Assembly (NCBI GenBank): GCA_026786125.1
Contig: JAJAYU010000186.1
Coordinates: 1 to 13,362 of the forward strand
DNA length: 13,362 nucleotides
Direction of reading: 5' to 3'
From: Chamaesiphon sp.
GTDB taxonomy: Bacteria > Cyanobacteriota > Cyanobacteriia > Cyanobacteriales > Chamaesiphonaceae
Under the pieces are notes generated by a model that searched no databases, was not told the origin of the DNA, and was given only the letters and a program-made list of their open reading frames with translations. Made by a program: the position numbers and the translations under genes. This document shows positions 1-6,915 of the stretch, piece after piece; position 1 is the first letter of the stretch, and every line of letters begins with the position of its first letter.

Positions 1-8
1 CTCTTGCT

Positions 9-31
9 CCCTCCTCTGGGATAGGGGAGGG
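9..31. repeat. Foldback (inverted) repeat upstream of mreC
   Basis: The arms CCCTCC (9-14) and GGAGGG (26-31) are perfect complements. The stem extends inward through a G.T pair to 17/23, leaving a five-base loop. It could be the terminator of a gene left of the window or one of the C/G-rich foldback repeats common between cyanobacterial genes. There is no T-run after it, so terminator function is not supported. The remaining bases up to mreC hold a six-base inverted pair (58-63 and 81-86) and an A-rich stretch, and no gene. Confidence 0.4.
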
Positions 32-169
32 CTGGCGTGGGTTAAGAATTGGCCCATTAGCTCAAAAACTGCTGTGAAAAGAGCTAGTTCAGTATTCCTG
101 ACAACTTAGTTCTCGAATCAAGTCAATTACATTCACCAAATTAACTAACAAAAAAACAAGCAACGAACT

Positions 170-958
170 ATGTTTACCTTGCGCCGCTGGTGGGATAAAA
201 ATGCCCTGAAATTAGCAGGATTTGGGACGGTCATCGGCGGTACATATCTAGTGTTACAAACTCAAAGTGCCTTAGTAGATGAAGCCTACAATGCTATTTC
301 TCAAGCCCTTACACCCAACTCTAGACAGCTTGATACGCTCAAAACTGCCCAAGTAGAACAACTCCAAAATGAGTTGCAGGAATTGAGAACTCAAAATCAA
401 CAACTCAAACAACTCGCTAGCTATAGTGCAGCCGTTCCCACTCAGGGAATTTTGGCACCTATCGTACTGCGGAGTGCGGATAATTGGTGGCAACAAATAG
501 TGATCGGACGCGGTAGTGCTGACGGAGTGGCGATCGATCACATTGTAGTTGGAACTGGTGGTGTTGTTGGTCGGGTAGTGAGTGTTTCGCCCCATACCAG
601 TCGGGTGTTATTAGTCAGCGATCCCAGTAGTCGAATGGGTGTATTGATTAGTCGCTCGCGCAATATGGGCATTCTCCAGGGAACTCGCGCTAATCAAGCA
701 GTATTACAATTTTTTGATAAACGTCCGACTGTCAAAGTCGGTGATGTAGTTTCAACTTCTGCCGTCAGTCAATTATTTCCGACTGGATTGGGAGTAGGCA
801 AGGTAATTGAGCTGAATCTGAATAAATCTCTAGCTCCAGAAGCGATCGTTGAATTTACGGCACCGCTAGCTAATCTAGAATGGGTGACAGTGCATCCACA
901 CAATCCCAACACAACAGAAGTAATTCCAGTTACACCAGCTAAACCAGCCGCAAAATGA
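170..958 (+). CDS. mreC: Rod shape-determining protein MreC
   Basis: MreC is the periplasmic scaffold of the elongasome; it links cytoplasmic MreB filaments to the peptidoglycan synthases. The 262-residue protein has a short basic N-terminus, one membrane segment (about 12-30) and a glutamine/leucine-rich coiled coil (about 52-82). A periplasmic beta domain follows (about 90-242), with the family's conserved stretches around GRGSADGV (113-120), GVVGRV (131-136), LLVSDPSSRMGV (147-158) and FPTGLGVGKV (203-212). The tail is proline- and threonine-rich. The ATG start lies in an A-rich context without a clear Shine-Dalgarno. Its TGA overlaps the mreD ATG by four bases, indicating translational coupling. 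No mreB is in the window; in cyanobacteria it usually lies just upstream, and here only 169 bases without a gene precede mreC. Confidence 0.95.
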   Translation: MFTLRRWWDKNALKLAGFGTVIGGTYLVLQTQSALVDEAYNAISQALTPNSRQLDTLKTAQVEQLQNELQELRTQNQQLKQLASYSAAVPTQGILAPIVLRSADNWWQQIVIGRGSADGVAIDHIVVGTGGVVGRVVSVSPHTSRVLLVSDPSSRMGVLISRSRNMGILQGTRANQAVLQFFDKRPTVKVGDVVSTSAVSQLFPTGLGVGKVIELNLNKSLAPEAIVEFTAPLANLEWVTVHPHNPNTTEVIPVTPAKPAAK

Positions 959-1548
959 GTATCTCTAATCTATCCCCTCTAGTTCGGAATGGACTGCATA
1001 TCTTGATCGTGATTGCCTCGGTCGGTTTATGCTTGATCCTATTGCCTAGCCGCCTACCTGGAATGGAAATTTTAGGTACTGGACCCAGTTGGCTGGTCAT
1101 GTGGATAATTATCTGGAGTCTAAATCGATCGATTTGGCACGCAGCTACGGCGGGAATTGTACTGGGATTGATTCAGGATGGGATGACTTTTCCTGCGGCT
1201 GCGACACTCGGCACTCTACCCACTCACGTCTTGAGTCTGACAATTGTAGGCGTGCTAGCTTTTTGGCTACATAAGCAACGCTATTTAGACAATACAATTT
1301 TATCGGCGAGTATTGCTGCTTTCTTCCTCACCCTCGTGAGTGAATTTGTAACTGGATTGCAATATTTTTTGGAAACAGCGATTCAGCAGTCTCCAGTAGC
1401 CAGTGTGGATAGTCTTAATTACCTCTGGACTAATCAATCTTCAGTTGTGCTAATTGCTGCTATTCTCAGCGGTTTATGGATGCCTATTCTCTATTATCCT
1501 TTGAATTTCTGGTGGCAGAAAATATCCGTAACTAGTAAGTTTGGTTAA
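955..1548 (+). CDS. mreD: Rod shape-determining protein MreD
   Basis: MreD is the polytopic inner-membrane partner of MreC in the cell-elongation complex. The 197 residues are strongly hydrophobic, with membrane segments at about 12-31, 43-57, 62-76, 84-104, 115-135 and 160-182. Length and topology fit MreD. The position directly after mreC is the best evidence, because MreD sequences diverge strongly. The ATG is embedded in the mreC stop (ATGA), so the two are almost certainly co-transcribed and translationally coupled. The C-terminus ends in a short polar tail. An alternative general call would be an unassigned membrane protein, but the coupling makes MreD very likely. Confidence 0.9.
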   Translation: MSISNLSPLVRNGLHILIVIASVGLCLILLPSRLPGMEILGTGPSWLVMWIIIWSLNRSIWHAATAGIVLGLIQDGMTFPAAATLGTLPTHVLSLTIVGVLAFWLHKQRYLDNTILSASIAAFFLTLVSEFVTGLQYFLETAIQQSPVASVDSLNYLWTNQSSVVLIAAILSGLWMPILYYPLNFWWQKISVTSKFG

Positions 1549-1549
1549 T

Positions 1550-1570
1550 AATTAATAATTGATAATTGAT
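1550..1570. repeat. Short tandem heptamer repeat (AATTGAT type)
   Basis: Three consecutive seven-base units lie just after the mreD stop: AATTAAT, AATTGAT, AATTGAT. Heptameric short tandemly repeated repetitive sequences are well known in cyanobacterial intergenic regions. The same unit reappears at 6834-6848. Confidence 0.6.
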
Positions 1571-1679
1571 AAATATCTATTAGGGTGGATTGCTTACTGA
1601 CTAGGATTTATATCTAACAAATATTTGCGTCTACTCATTTGTTGATCGGTTAAGATAATTAAAGGACAATCTAAAGTTC

Positions 1680-3581
1680 ATGAGTTATTGTCTCAATCCT
1701 AATTGTGTACAGCCAGAGAATCCACAGCAGAGCAATTTTTGCCGTAGTTGTGGCAGCATGTTGCGATTGCGCGATCGATATTTGGCAATTAAACCGATTG
1801 GACAAGGTGGATTTGGACGAACATTTAAAGCGATCGATGAAGATAAACCGTCTAAACCTTTTTGTGCGATCAAGCAATTTTTTCCGCAAATTGAAGGAAC
1901 TACCGCAGCCCAAAAAGCGGCTGAATTATTTACCCAAGAAGCAAGTGCATTAGAGCAACTAGATTATCCGAATATTCCCAAATTACTTGCTTATTTTATT
2001 ACCCCCGATGGTCGTCAATATTTAGTTCAAGAATTTGTCGATGGTCAAAATCTCAAGGATGAACTAGCGGAGCATGATAAATTCTCAGCAGTTCAAATCA
2101 GAGAACTATTAACAACAATTTTATCAACCCTCGAATATATCCATCAGTTAGGATTTATTCACCGAGACATTAAGCCTGAAAATATTATTCGTCGCACTGA
2201 TAACCGTCAACTGTATCTAGTTGATTTTGGTGCTGCGAAATTGGCGGCACTAGATCGACCTCAATTGCCAGGAACCACCATTGGCACGCCAGAATTTATG
2301 GCTCCAGAACAAGGCTGGGGGAGATCTTTCCCCTCTAGCGATCTCTACAGCTTGGGCGTAACATGTCTCAACTTATTAACGGGTATTTCACCCTTTAATT
2401 TGTTTGATGATAATCTGGGCACCTGGATCTGGCAGGATAGCTTAACTACTCCGATCGATCCACAGTTAACTACAATTATTAATAAACTAATCGAACCTAA
2501 ACCGATCGATCGATACCAAACTGTTCGAGCTGTGATTGATGCCCTACAAGTAACTAATCCAATCATCAATCCACCTCAGTCAAATATCTATTCACCTATA
2601 GTTACTTTACCTAGTCCAATTATTAGTCCTCAACCATCTAATATTGCTCTGGCTCCAATATCTACTCCAGCATTGAAACCAAATCCTATTTACAATTGGC
2701 AAGAAGACTATATCTCCGTCTGGCATAATAAACCAATTAACACGATCGATATATCTGCAAATGGTCAATACTTAGTTAGTGGTGATGATGGCGGAACTGT
2801 GGCAGTTTGGAACTTAACCATGCCCCAACAACCGATCGGTACTTACTGTAATAATAATGCGATTTATGGATTAGCAATTAGTCCCGATTGTATTTATATT
2901 GCCAGTGGTGGTAAAAATCGCCGAGTTCAACTTCGCCGCCGAGAATCATTGCATAATTCACTTCGAGAATTAACTGAAGATGCCGGAATTATTTATAGTG
3001 TTAAGTTTAGTTCCGATGGTCAAATATTGGCCAGTGGTGGCGCAGATCGCCGGATTAGATTGTGGAATCCCCATACAGGTAAAATCATCTCAACCCTCAA
3101 TGAGCAACCAGAGTCAGTCATGGCGATGCAGTTCATGCCAAATGGAAAAATATTGGTAAGTGCAGGTGCAGATCGATCGATCCAATTCTGGGATGTGGAA
3201 AATAAACAATTGCTCAAAACAATTCAATCTCATGATCAGTCGATTAATGCTTTGGTAATTAGTCAGGATGGACAACTAATTATTAGTGGTAGTAGCGATC
3301 GAACTGTCCAAATCCGACAATTAGGCACATCTAATCCCCATATCCTCACCGGACATCAGGATGGCGTGCAAGCAGTCGCCATTAGTCCCGATGGTAAAAC
3401 GATCGCGAGTGGCTCAATTGATGGCATGGTGCACCTCTGGGATACCGATACCAAAGCATTAACTCATAGTTTTCAAGCCCATCAAGGTGCCGTCAAATCG
3501 ATCGTCTTTCAGATCAATAGTAAATTTTTAATTACAGCTAGTCTCGATCGAACTATTAAAATTTGGCGAGCTACTAAATAA
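1680..3581 (+). CDS. Zinc-ribbon Ser/Thr protein kinase with C-terminal WD40 propeller
   Basis: This is a eukaryotic-type protein kinase of 633 residues. An N-terminal four-cysteine ribbon (C4, C9, C21, C24) is followed by a kinase domain (about 34-290). The kinase has the glycine loop GQGGFGRTF (41-49), Lys65, catalytic HRD (161-163) with K165 and N168, DFG (182-184) and APE (208-210), so it should be active. A Pro/Ser/Ile-rich linker (about 292-335) leads to seven WD40 blades starting near 347, 390, 434, 475, 517, 558 and 600, enough to close a propeller. Blades 2 and 5 lack the terminal tryptophan. No membrane segment is seen, so it is probably cytoplasmic. This architecture is familiar in filamentous and other complex cyanobacteria. 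The substrate is unknown; the propeller probably binds partners. The ATG is preceded by AAAGGA at 1661-1666, rather distant. It stands alone, and the serine/threonine kinase call is firm. Confidence 0.95.
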   Translation: MSYCLNPNCVQPENPQQSNFCRSCGSMLRLRDRYLAIKPIGQGGFGRTFKAIDEDKPSKPFCAIKQFFPQIEGTTAAQKAAELFTQEASALEQLDYPNIPKLLAYFITPDGRQYLVQEFVDGQNLKDELAEHDKFSAVQIRELLTTILSTLEYIHQLGFIHRDIKPENIIRRTDNRQLYLVDFGAAKLAALDRPQLPGTTIGTPEFMAPEQGWGRSFPSSDLYSLGVTCLNLLTGISPFNLFDDNLGTWIWQDSLTTPIDPQLTTIINKLIEPKPIDRYQTVRAVIDALQVTNPIINPPQSNIYSPIVTLPSPIISPQPSNIALAPISTPALKPNPIYNWQEDYISVWHNKPINTIDISANGQYLVSGDDGGTVAVWNLTMPQQPIGTYCNNNAIYGLAISPDCIYIASGGKNRRVQLRRRESLHNSLRELTEDAGIIYSVKFSSDGQILASGGADRRIRLWNPHTGKIISTLNEQPESVMAMQFMPNGKILVSAGADRSIQFWDVENKQLLKTIQSHDQSINALVISQDGQLIISGSSDRTVQIRQLGTSNPHILTGHQDGVQAVAISPDGKTIASGSIDGMVHLWDTDTKALTHSFQAHQGAVKSIVFQINSKFLITASLDRTIKIWRATK

Positions 3582-3583
3582 AT

Positions 3584-3628
3584 CTCAAAATCAGCCAAAA
3601 CCCCGATCGCGTTGATCGCCGTTTTGAG
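3584..3628 (+). terminator. Weak hairpin downstream of the kinase gene
   Basis: The outer arms CTCAAAA (3584-3590) and TTTTGAG (3622-3628) are complementary. An inner stem CGATC/GATCG (3604-3608 and 3614-3618) has a five-base loop. The internal loop is asymmetric and no T-run follows, so this is at best a weak terminator between the kinase gene and ssb. Confidence 0.3.
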
Positions 3629-3629
3629 T

Positions 3630-3646
3630 TACAATCAGAGTATAAA
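3630..3646 (+). promoter_or_regulatory. ssb: Candidate -10 elements for ssb
   Basis: TACAAT (3630-3635) and TATAAA (3641-3646) each match the bacterial -10 consensus at five of six positions and lie 21-37 bases before the ssb ATG. I found no good -35 hexamer at standard spacing for either, so this is only a candidate. The downstream hexamer would leave a very short leader. Confidence 0.25.
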
Positions 3647-3666
3647 GTACATAACTACTATTTACT

Positions 3667-4020
3667 ATGAGTATTAACACCGTTCACCTAGTTGGCAGAG
3701 TTGGTGGAGATCCAGAACTGAAATGGTTTGAGGGTTCTGGAAAATGTGTCTGTACCCTCACCCTAGCAGTCAATCGTCGCAGCAAAAATCAGGATCAGCC
3801 TGATTGGTTTAATCTCAAAATCTGGGGCAAAACTGGCGAAATTGCTAAAAACTATGCGAAAAAAGGCAGTCAAATCGGCATCAAAGGCTCCCTCGAAGTT
3901 GAAACCTGGATCGATAAAGCCACAGGTACGGAGCGTTCTCGCCCCGTGATCAAGGTGGATAGTCTCGATCTACTCGGCTCGAAGAGAGACAATGCCGAAG
4001 CAATGCCGGATTATACATAA
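3667..4020 (+). CDS. ssb: Single-stranded DNA-binding protein, short cyanobacterial form
   Basis: SSB coats single-stranded DNA during replication, repair and recombination. The 117-residue protein is essentially a lone OB fold. It opens with the typical INTVHLVGRVGGDPELK stretch (3-19), continues with the LTLAVNRRS strand (32-40) and the aromatic DWFNLKIWGK strand (46-55), and ends with the VDSLDLLGSK strand (97-106). It stops almost at once after the fold, ending in MPDYT. It lacks the long flexible linker and acidic DDDIPF-like tip that recruits partner proteins in E. coli SSB. I recall comparably short SSBs in Anabaena, so this is probably a lineage trait rather than truncation. The gene is monocistronic, facing a convergent ABC exporter gene. 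The ATG start is preceded by a T/A-rich leader without a strong Shine-Dalgarno. Confidence 0.93.
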   Translation: MSINTVHLVGRVGGDPELKWFEGSGKCVCTLTLAVNRRSKNQDQPDWFNLKIWGKTGEIAKNYAKKGSQIGIKGSLEVETWIDKATGTERSRPVIKVDSLDLLGSKRDNAEAMPDYT

Positions 4021-4028
4021 CGAAAATT

Positions 4029-4075
4029 CTAGTGAGCTAGTCTGAATTGGGCGGTGCTTCATTCCCGCCCTAGAT
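4029..4075. repeat. GC-rich foldback element after ssb (family member 1)
   Basis: The core is an inverted repeat, GGGCGG (4049-4054) and CCGCCC (4065-4070), with a ten-base loop. It is preceded by CTAG-TGAG-CTAG (4029-4040). The words CTAGTGAG, TGAATTGG, TTCATT and CCCGCCC occur in the same order in the murT-gatD gap at 11390-11461, so the two look like diverged copies of one intergenic repeat. It lies between convergent genes and may also act as a bidirectional terminator, though no T-run is present. Confidence 0.5.
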
Positions 4076-4087
4076 CTACCCCTCAAC

Positions 4088-4126
4088 TCTAGCGTTCTGT
4101 TGAATATTCCATCATCCGGCATCGAT
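4088..4126 (-). pseudogene. Relic of a second ABC-exporter 3' end
   Basis: These 39 bases match 4146-4184, the last codons of the neighbouring ABC exporter gene, at 34 positions without gaps, 58 bases apart. Read on the minus strand in matching phase, the relic keeps the order I-x-A-G-stop-W-N-I-Q-Q-N-A-R. Of five differences, three are silent third-position changes, one is Tyr to Asp and one turns a Leu codon (TTA) into TGA. The silent changes suggest it was once under coding selection, as the tail of a tandem paralogue, and later decayed. The similarity stops at about 4127 and no further exporter sequence was recognised between it and ssb. Confidence 0.6.
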
Positions 4127-4133
4127 TCTGTGA

Positions 4134-5906
4134 TTAGGCAGCTATTCTAGCATTTTGTTGAATATTCCATAATCCAGCATAGATTTTATTCACAGCCAAC
4201 AACTCGTCGTGGGTACCAGCTTCAACTAATTCCCCCCGATCCATCACATAAATACAGTGAGCATTGCGGATTGTCGAGAGCCGATGAGCGATCGCAATTG
4301 TAGTTCTATTTACAGTGATTTTATCTAAAGATCTTTGAATTGCCGCTTCGGTTTCATTATCGACAGCGGATGTGGCTTCATCGAGAATCAGGATTGGGGG
4401 ATTCTTTAATACCGCACGAGCAATCGCAATTCGTTGGCGTTGTCCACCGGATAATTTCTGTCCTCTCTCGCCGACAATCGTATCGTATTGTTCTGGTAAT
4501 CGATCAATAAAATCATCAGCCTCGGCAATTTTGGCAGCAGTAATTACTGATTCTAGAGTTGCATCAGGACTACCATAAGCAATATTTTCACGCACCGAAC
4601 CGTGGAATAAAAAGATATCTTGACTAACTAAACCGATCGATCTTCGCAAGTCAGCTAGATGTAAATCTTGAATATTTAGACCATCTAACGTGATCGATCC
4701 CGACTGAATTTCGTATAGTCGTAGCAAGAGTTTTACTAAAGTACTTTTGCCTGAACCTGTGGCACCAACAATCGCAATGGTTTGTCCAGCAGGGACTTTT
4801 AGTGATAGATTATTGACAACAATAGACCTGTCTGGATAAGCAAAAGTCACATCTTTTAATTCAATCTCACCATGTACCTGTGATAGAGCTAAACTACCAG
4901 AATCGATTGCAACTGGCGTATCCAATAAATCCATCACCCGATTGGTAGAAGCCATCCCCCGTTGATAGAGATCTAACGTCTCACCTAAGCGCGTCAGCGG
5001 CCATAATAAGCGTTGGGTAAGATAGATCAAAATACTGTATGTCCCCACGCCCAACTCACCTTTGGCAGCAGCAAGTCCGCCGAGCAATAGTGTCATCGTA
5101 AAGCTAAATAAAACAGCCATCCGAATTAAGGGTACAAACGCTGCACTCACCTTAATCGCTCGACGATTGCTCTGACGATAGGCTTCACTATCAGCGCGGA
5201 CTCGATCGAGTTCAAAAGCTTCAGTAGTAAAACTTTTGATCGTGGTAATTCCGCCTAAATTATTCGCCAGCCGACTGTTTAATAAACCAACTTTTTCACG
5301 GACGTTGGCATAATAGGGTGCAAGGGTTTTCTGGAACCAAATCGAACCAATAATAATAATTGGAATCGGTACCATCGACCACCAAGCAAGTCCTGGAGCC
5401 AGGACAAAGAATACACCACCAATAACGATCGCATTGGTAACTACTTGAATAATCTCATTCGCCCCCACATCTAAAAATCGTTCGAGCTGATTAATATCAT
5501 CGCCCAGGATTGAGAATAAATTCCCAGTACTTTGATTTTCAAAGTAAGCAAGATCTAATTGCTGAATATGATCGTAGGCATTGAGCCGGAGATTGTGTTG
5601 AATTTTTTGGGAAAGATTGCGCCAGAGATTAGTGTAGATATATTGGGTAATCGACTCGGCGATCCACACCACCACCGTAATTCCAGTCAAAATAATCAAC
5701 TGTTGCTCGACATTCCGAATGCCTAATGTGGCAATAAATGAATCTTGTTTTTTGACAACGACATCCACCGCCATGCCGATCAAAATTTCTGGAGCAACAT
5801 CACACAGTTTATTTAAGACTGAGAAAATCGCTGCTTGCCAAGTTTGTCCTTGATATTGCCGCCCATAAGCTAGTAGTCTTTGGAGTGGATGAGAATTGTG
5901 ATTCAT
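4134..5906 (-). CDS. ABC exporter half-transporter (fused membrane and ATPase domains)
   Basis: This 590-residue type IV ABC exporter belongs to the MsbA/BmrA/LmrA group. An N-terminal six-helix membrane domain (about 20-310) precedes the nucleotide-binding domain (about 345-580). The NBD has an aromatic A-loop Y357, Walker A GATGSGKST (381-389), Q-loop Q429, signature LSGGQ (485-489), Walker B ILILDE (505-510), D-loop SAVD (513-516) and switch H541. All catalytic residues are present, so it should be active as a homodimer or with a partner half-transporter. The substrate (lipid, peptide or drug) cannot be read from the sequence. The start is ATG and no partner gene is adjacent. A decayed copy of its last codons lies just downstream (4088-4126), hinting that a tandem paralogue was lost. 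Confidence 0.93.
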   Translation of the reverse strand: MNHNSHPLQRLLAYGRQYQGQTWQAAIFSVLNKLCDVAPEILIGMAVDVVVKKQDSFIATLGIRNVEQQLIILTGITVVVWIAESITQYIYTNLWRNLSQKIQHNLRLNAYDHIQQLDLAYFENQSTGNLFSILGDDINQLERFLDVGANEIIQVVTNAIVIGGVFFVLAPGLAWWSMVPIPIIIIGSIWFQKTLAPYYANVREKVGLLNSRLANNLGGITTIKSFTTEAFELDRVRADSEAYRQSNRRAIKVSAAFVPLIRMAVLFSFTMTLLLGGLAAAKGELGVGTYSILIYLTQRLLWPLTRLGETLDLYQRGMASTNRVMDLLDTPVAIDSGSLALSQVHGEIELKDVTFAYPDRSIVVNNLSLKVPAGQTIAIVGATGSGKSTLVKLLLRLYEIQSGSITLDGLNIQDLHLADLRRSIGLVSQDIFLFHGSVRENIAYGSPDATLESVITAAKIAEADDFIDRLPEQYDTIVGERGQKLSGGQRQRIAIARAVLKNPPILILDEATSAVDNETEAAIQRSLDKITVNRTTIAIAHRLSTIRNAHCIYVMDRGELVEAGTHDELLAVNKIYAGLWNIQQNARIAA

Positions 5907-5912
5907 TTGTTA

Positions 5913-5937
5913 GGGGATAGGGAATAGGGAATAGGGG
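5913..5937. repeat. Short tandem heptamer repeat (GGGAATA type)
   Basis: The units are GGGGATA, GGGAATA, GGGAATA and a partial GGGG, only seven bases upstream of the exporter ATG on the minus strand. This is a classic cyanobacterial heptamer repeat. Its place in the exporter's 5' leader, where read on the minus strand it gives a pyrimidine-rich tract, means there is no visible Shine-Dalgarno for that gene. Confidence 0.7.
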
Positions 5938-6032
5938 CGTAATCTCGCCATTTGAAGACGATTCATTTTTAAAAACCACTGGAATTTGCCTAGATCCGCC
6001 GATCGAAATATGTTTTTAAGGTACGATCGAGA

Positions 6033-6038
6033 TATATT
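6033..6038 (+). promoter_or_regulatory. Candidate -10 element for the DUF2470 gene
   Basis: TATATT matches the -10 consensus at five of six positions and sits 24 bases before the ATG. No convincing -35 hexamer was found 16-18 bases upstream. Two CGATCG palindromes lie just upstream. Confidence 0.25.
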
Positions 6039-6061
6039 TTCACCCACCAACCCAAAATATT

Positions 6062-6352
6062 ATGGCAGCAGATCCTCTCACTCCCGAAATCAGCGATCGC
6101 ATTTGCAAGCACATGAATGACGATCATGCGTCCGCAGTGCTTACCTATGCCCAAGTCTTTGGCAACGCTCCAGCCGCTCAGACAGCCGCCATGAGTGCGA
6201 TCGATCCCCTGGGTATGGATCTCACCGCTCAAGTCGATGGTAGCACCGTCAGCCTCAGAATTCCATTTGATCGCCAACTCACCGACTCTGAAGATGCTCA
6301 CCAAGTCCTAATCGGCATGATCAAGGAAGCCCGAAAACTTACAGCTACCTAG
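6062..6352 (+). CDS. DUF2470 domain protein (HugZ C-terminal-like)
   Basis: This 96-residue soluble protein consists of a single DUF2470 domain. The family hallmark HMNDDH is at 17-22, followed by AxxxxYAQ (24-30), IDPLGMDL (47-54) and a closing helix FDRQLTDSEDAHQVLIGMI (69-87). In other organisms DUF2470 is the C-terminal domain of HugZ-type heme-degrading proteins and occurs in plant GluTR-binding protein, where it contacts glutamyl-tRNA reductase. A role in heme or tetrapyrrole metabolism is therefore plausible but unproven for this stand-alone form. The ATG start gives a family-typical N-terminus. No ribosome-binding site is obvious. The minus-strand frame across this gene has no recognisable motif. 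Confidence 0.85.
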   Translation: MAADPLTPEISDRICKHMNDDHASAVLTYAQVFGNAPAAQTAAMSAIDPLGMDLTAQVDGSTVSLRIPFDRQLTDSEDAHQVLIGMIKEARKLTAT

Positions 6353-6373
6353 TCTCATAGCTTCAATTTCACT

Positions 6374-6401
6374 ATTCACCATTCACCATCCACCATCCAC
6401 C
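6374..6401. repeat. Short tandem heptamer repeat (ATTCACC/ATCCACC)
   Basis: There are four exact seven-base units: ATTCACC twice, then ATCCACC twice. This is a third heptamer type in the window, located 23 bases after the DUF2470 stop. Confidence 0.7.
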
Positions 6402-6405
6402 AAAC

Positions 6406-6448
6406 TAGGTGTGGACGACACTACAAAAATAGCAGTTTTCCACACCTA
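6406..6448. repeat. 10-bp inverted repeat upstream of the DUF1232 gene
   Basis: TAGGTGTGGA (6406-6415) and TCCACACCTA (6439-6448) are perfectly complementary across a 23-base spacer. It directly follows the heptamer array. It could be a terminator for the DUF2470 gene, though there is no T-run, or a dyad operator for the gene that follows. Confidence 0.6.
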
Positions 6449-6481
6449 TCGAATTGCTGGCGATCGAGAGATGATAGAAAC

Positions 6482-6520
6482 AGCTCAGAAATAGCTCAGA
6501 AATAGCTCAGAAATAGCTCA
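6482..6520 (+). repeat. 11-bp tandem repeat abutting a ribosome-binding site
   Basis: The unit AGCTCAGAAAT occurs three times exactly (6482-6492, 6493-6503, 6504-6514), followed by a partial copy AGCTCA (6515-6520). The partial copy runs directly into the Shine-Dalgarno AAGGAG (6521-6526), six bases before the ATG at 6533. The 11-base period is close to one DNA helical turn, so a regulator could bind the copies on one face. Slippage could also change copy number in the leader. Confidence 0.8.
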
Positions 6521-6532
6521 AAGGAGACCAAC

Positions 6533-6829
6533 ATGAACTTTTCACTCCAATCAATTTATAACTGGTATCGCGACTTGCTCCGTAATCCCAAATATCGTTG
6601 GTGGGTGGTAGCTGGCTCTGTTGTTTATCTCGTTAGTCCGATCGATATCTCTCCCGATATTTTCCCAATAGTTGGTTGGATTGATGATGGGATCGTCATT
6701 TCATTATTGATTGCTGAAGTGGCTCAAATTGCCAAAGATAAATTACAAGAAAGTAATGTTCGGGCAGCTAAAGCAACTGAAAACCCTGAAGATGCAACAG
6801 TTGATGTTAATGCTGTTCAAGTAGATTAA
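6533..6829 (+). CDS. DUF1232 (YkvA-type) small membrane protein
   Basis: The 98-residue protein carries the DUF1232 core, YLVSPIDISPDIFPIVGWID (32-51), continuing into DDGIVISLL. The Pro-Ile-Asp and Ile-Asp-Asp pairs that define this family are intact. A hydrophobic segment (about 24-40) and a second one (about 52-66) suggest association with the membrane. The C-terminal 30 residues are polar and acidic. The molecular function of this family is not established. A good AAGGAG Shine-Dalgarno at the right spacing supports the ATG. The gene is monocistronic, with tandem 11-bp repeats in its leader and a strong hairpin terminator downstream, so it has its own expression unit. Confidence 0.88.
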   Translation: MNFSLQSIYNWYRDLLRNPKYRWWVVAGSVVYLVSPIDISPDIFPIVGWIDDGIVISLLIAEVAQIAKDKLQESNVRAAKATENPEDATVDVNAVQVD

Positions 6830-6833
6830 TTAA

Positions 6834-6848
6834 GTGATAATTGATAAT
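6834..6848. repeat. Two-unit GATAATT-type heptamer repeat
   Basis: GATAATT followed by GATAATA lies just after the DUF1232 stop. It is the same heptamer family as at 1550-1570, written in another phase, and again immediately follows a stop codon. Confidence 0.45.
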
Positions 6849-6862
6849 ACAAGGACCTGTAA

Positions 6863-6889
6863 GTTGGGTAGAGCAGAGCGAAACCCAAC
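6863..6889. repeat. GTTGGGT...ACCCAAC foldback repeat
   Basis: Seven-base arms (6863-6869 and 6883-6889) flank a 13-base centre reading AGAGCAGAGCGAA. GTTGGGT/ACCCAAC foldbacks with an AGAGC-type centre are, from memory, dispersed intergenic repeats in many cyanobacteria. It does not look like a terminator. Confidence 0.5.
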
Positions 6890-6915
6890 ACACTCAACTT
6901 TCGTTAATTAAATAT

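Noticed and set aside
1642..1670. TTGATC - 17 bases - GACAAT as a promoter for the kinase gene
   Set aside because: Both hexamers match only four of six positions, and the -10 would overlap the only ribosome-binding-like sequence.
5990..6304. Minus-strand frame over the DUF2470 gene
   Set aside because: It is a shadow of the plus-strand gene, which carries the conserved family motif.
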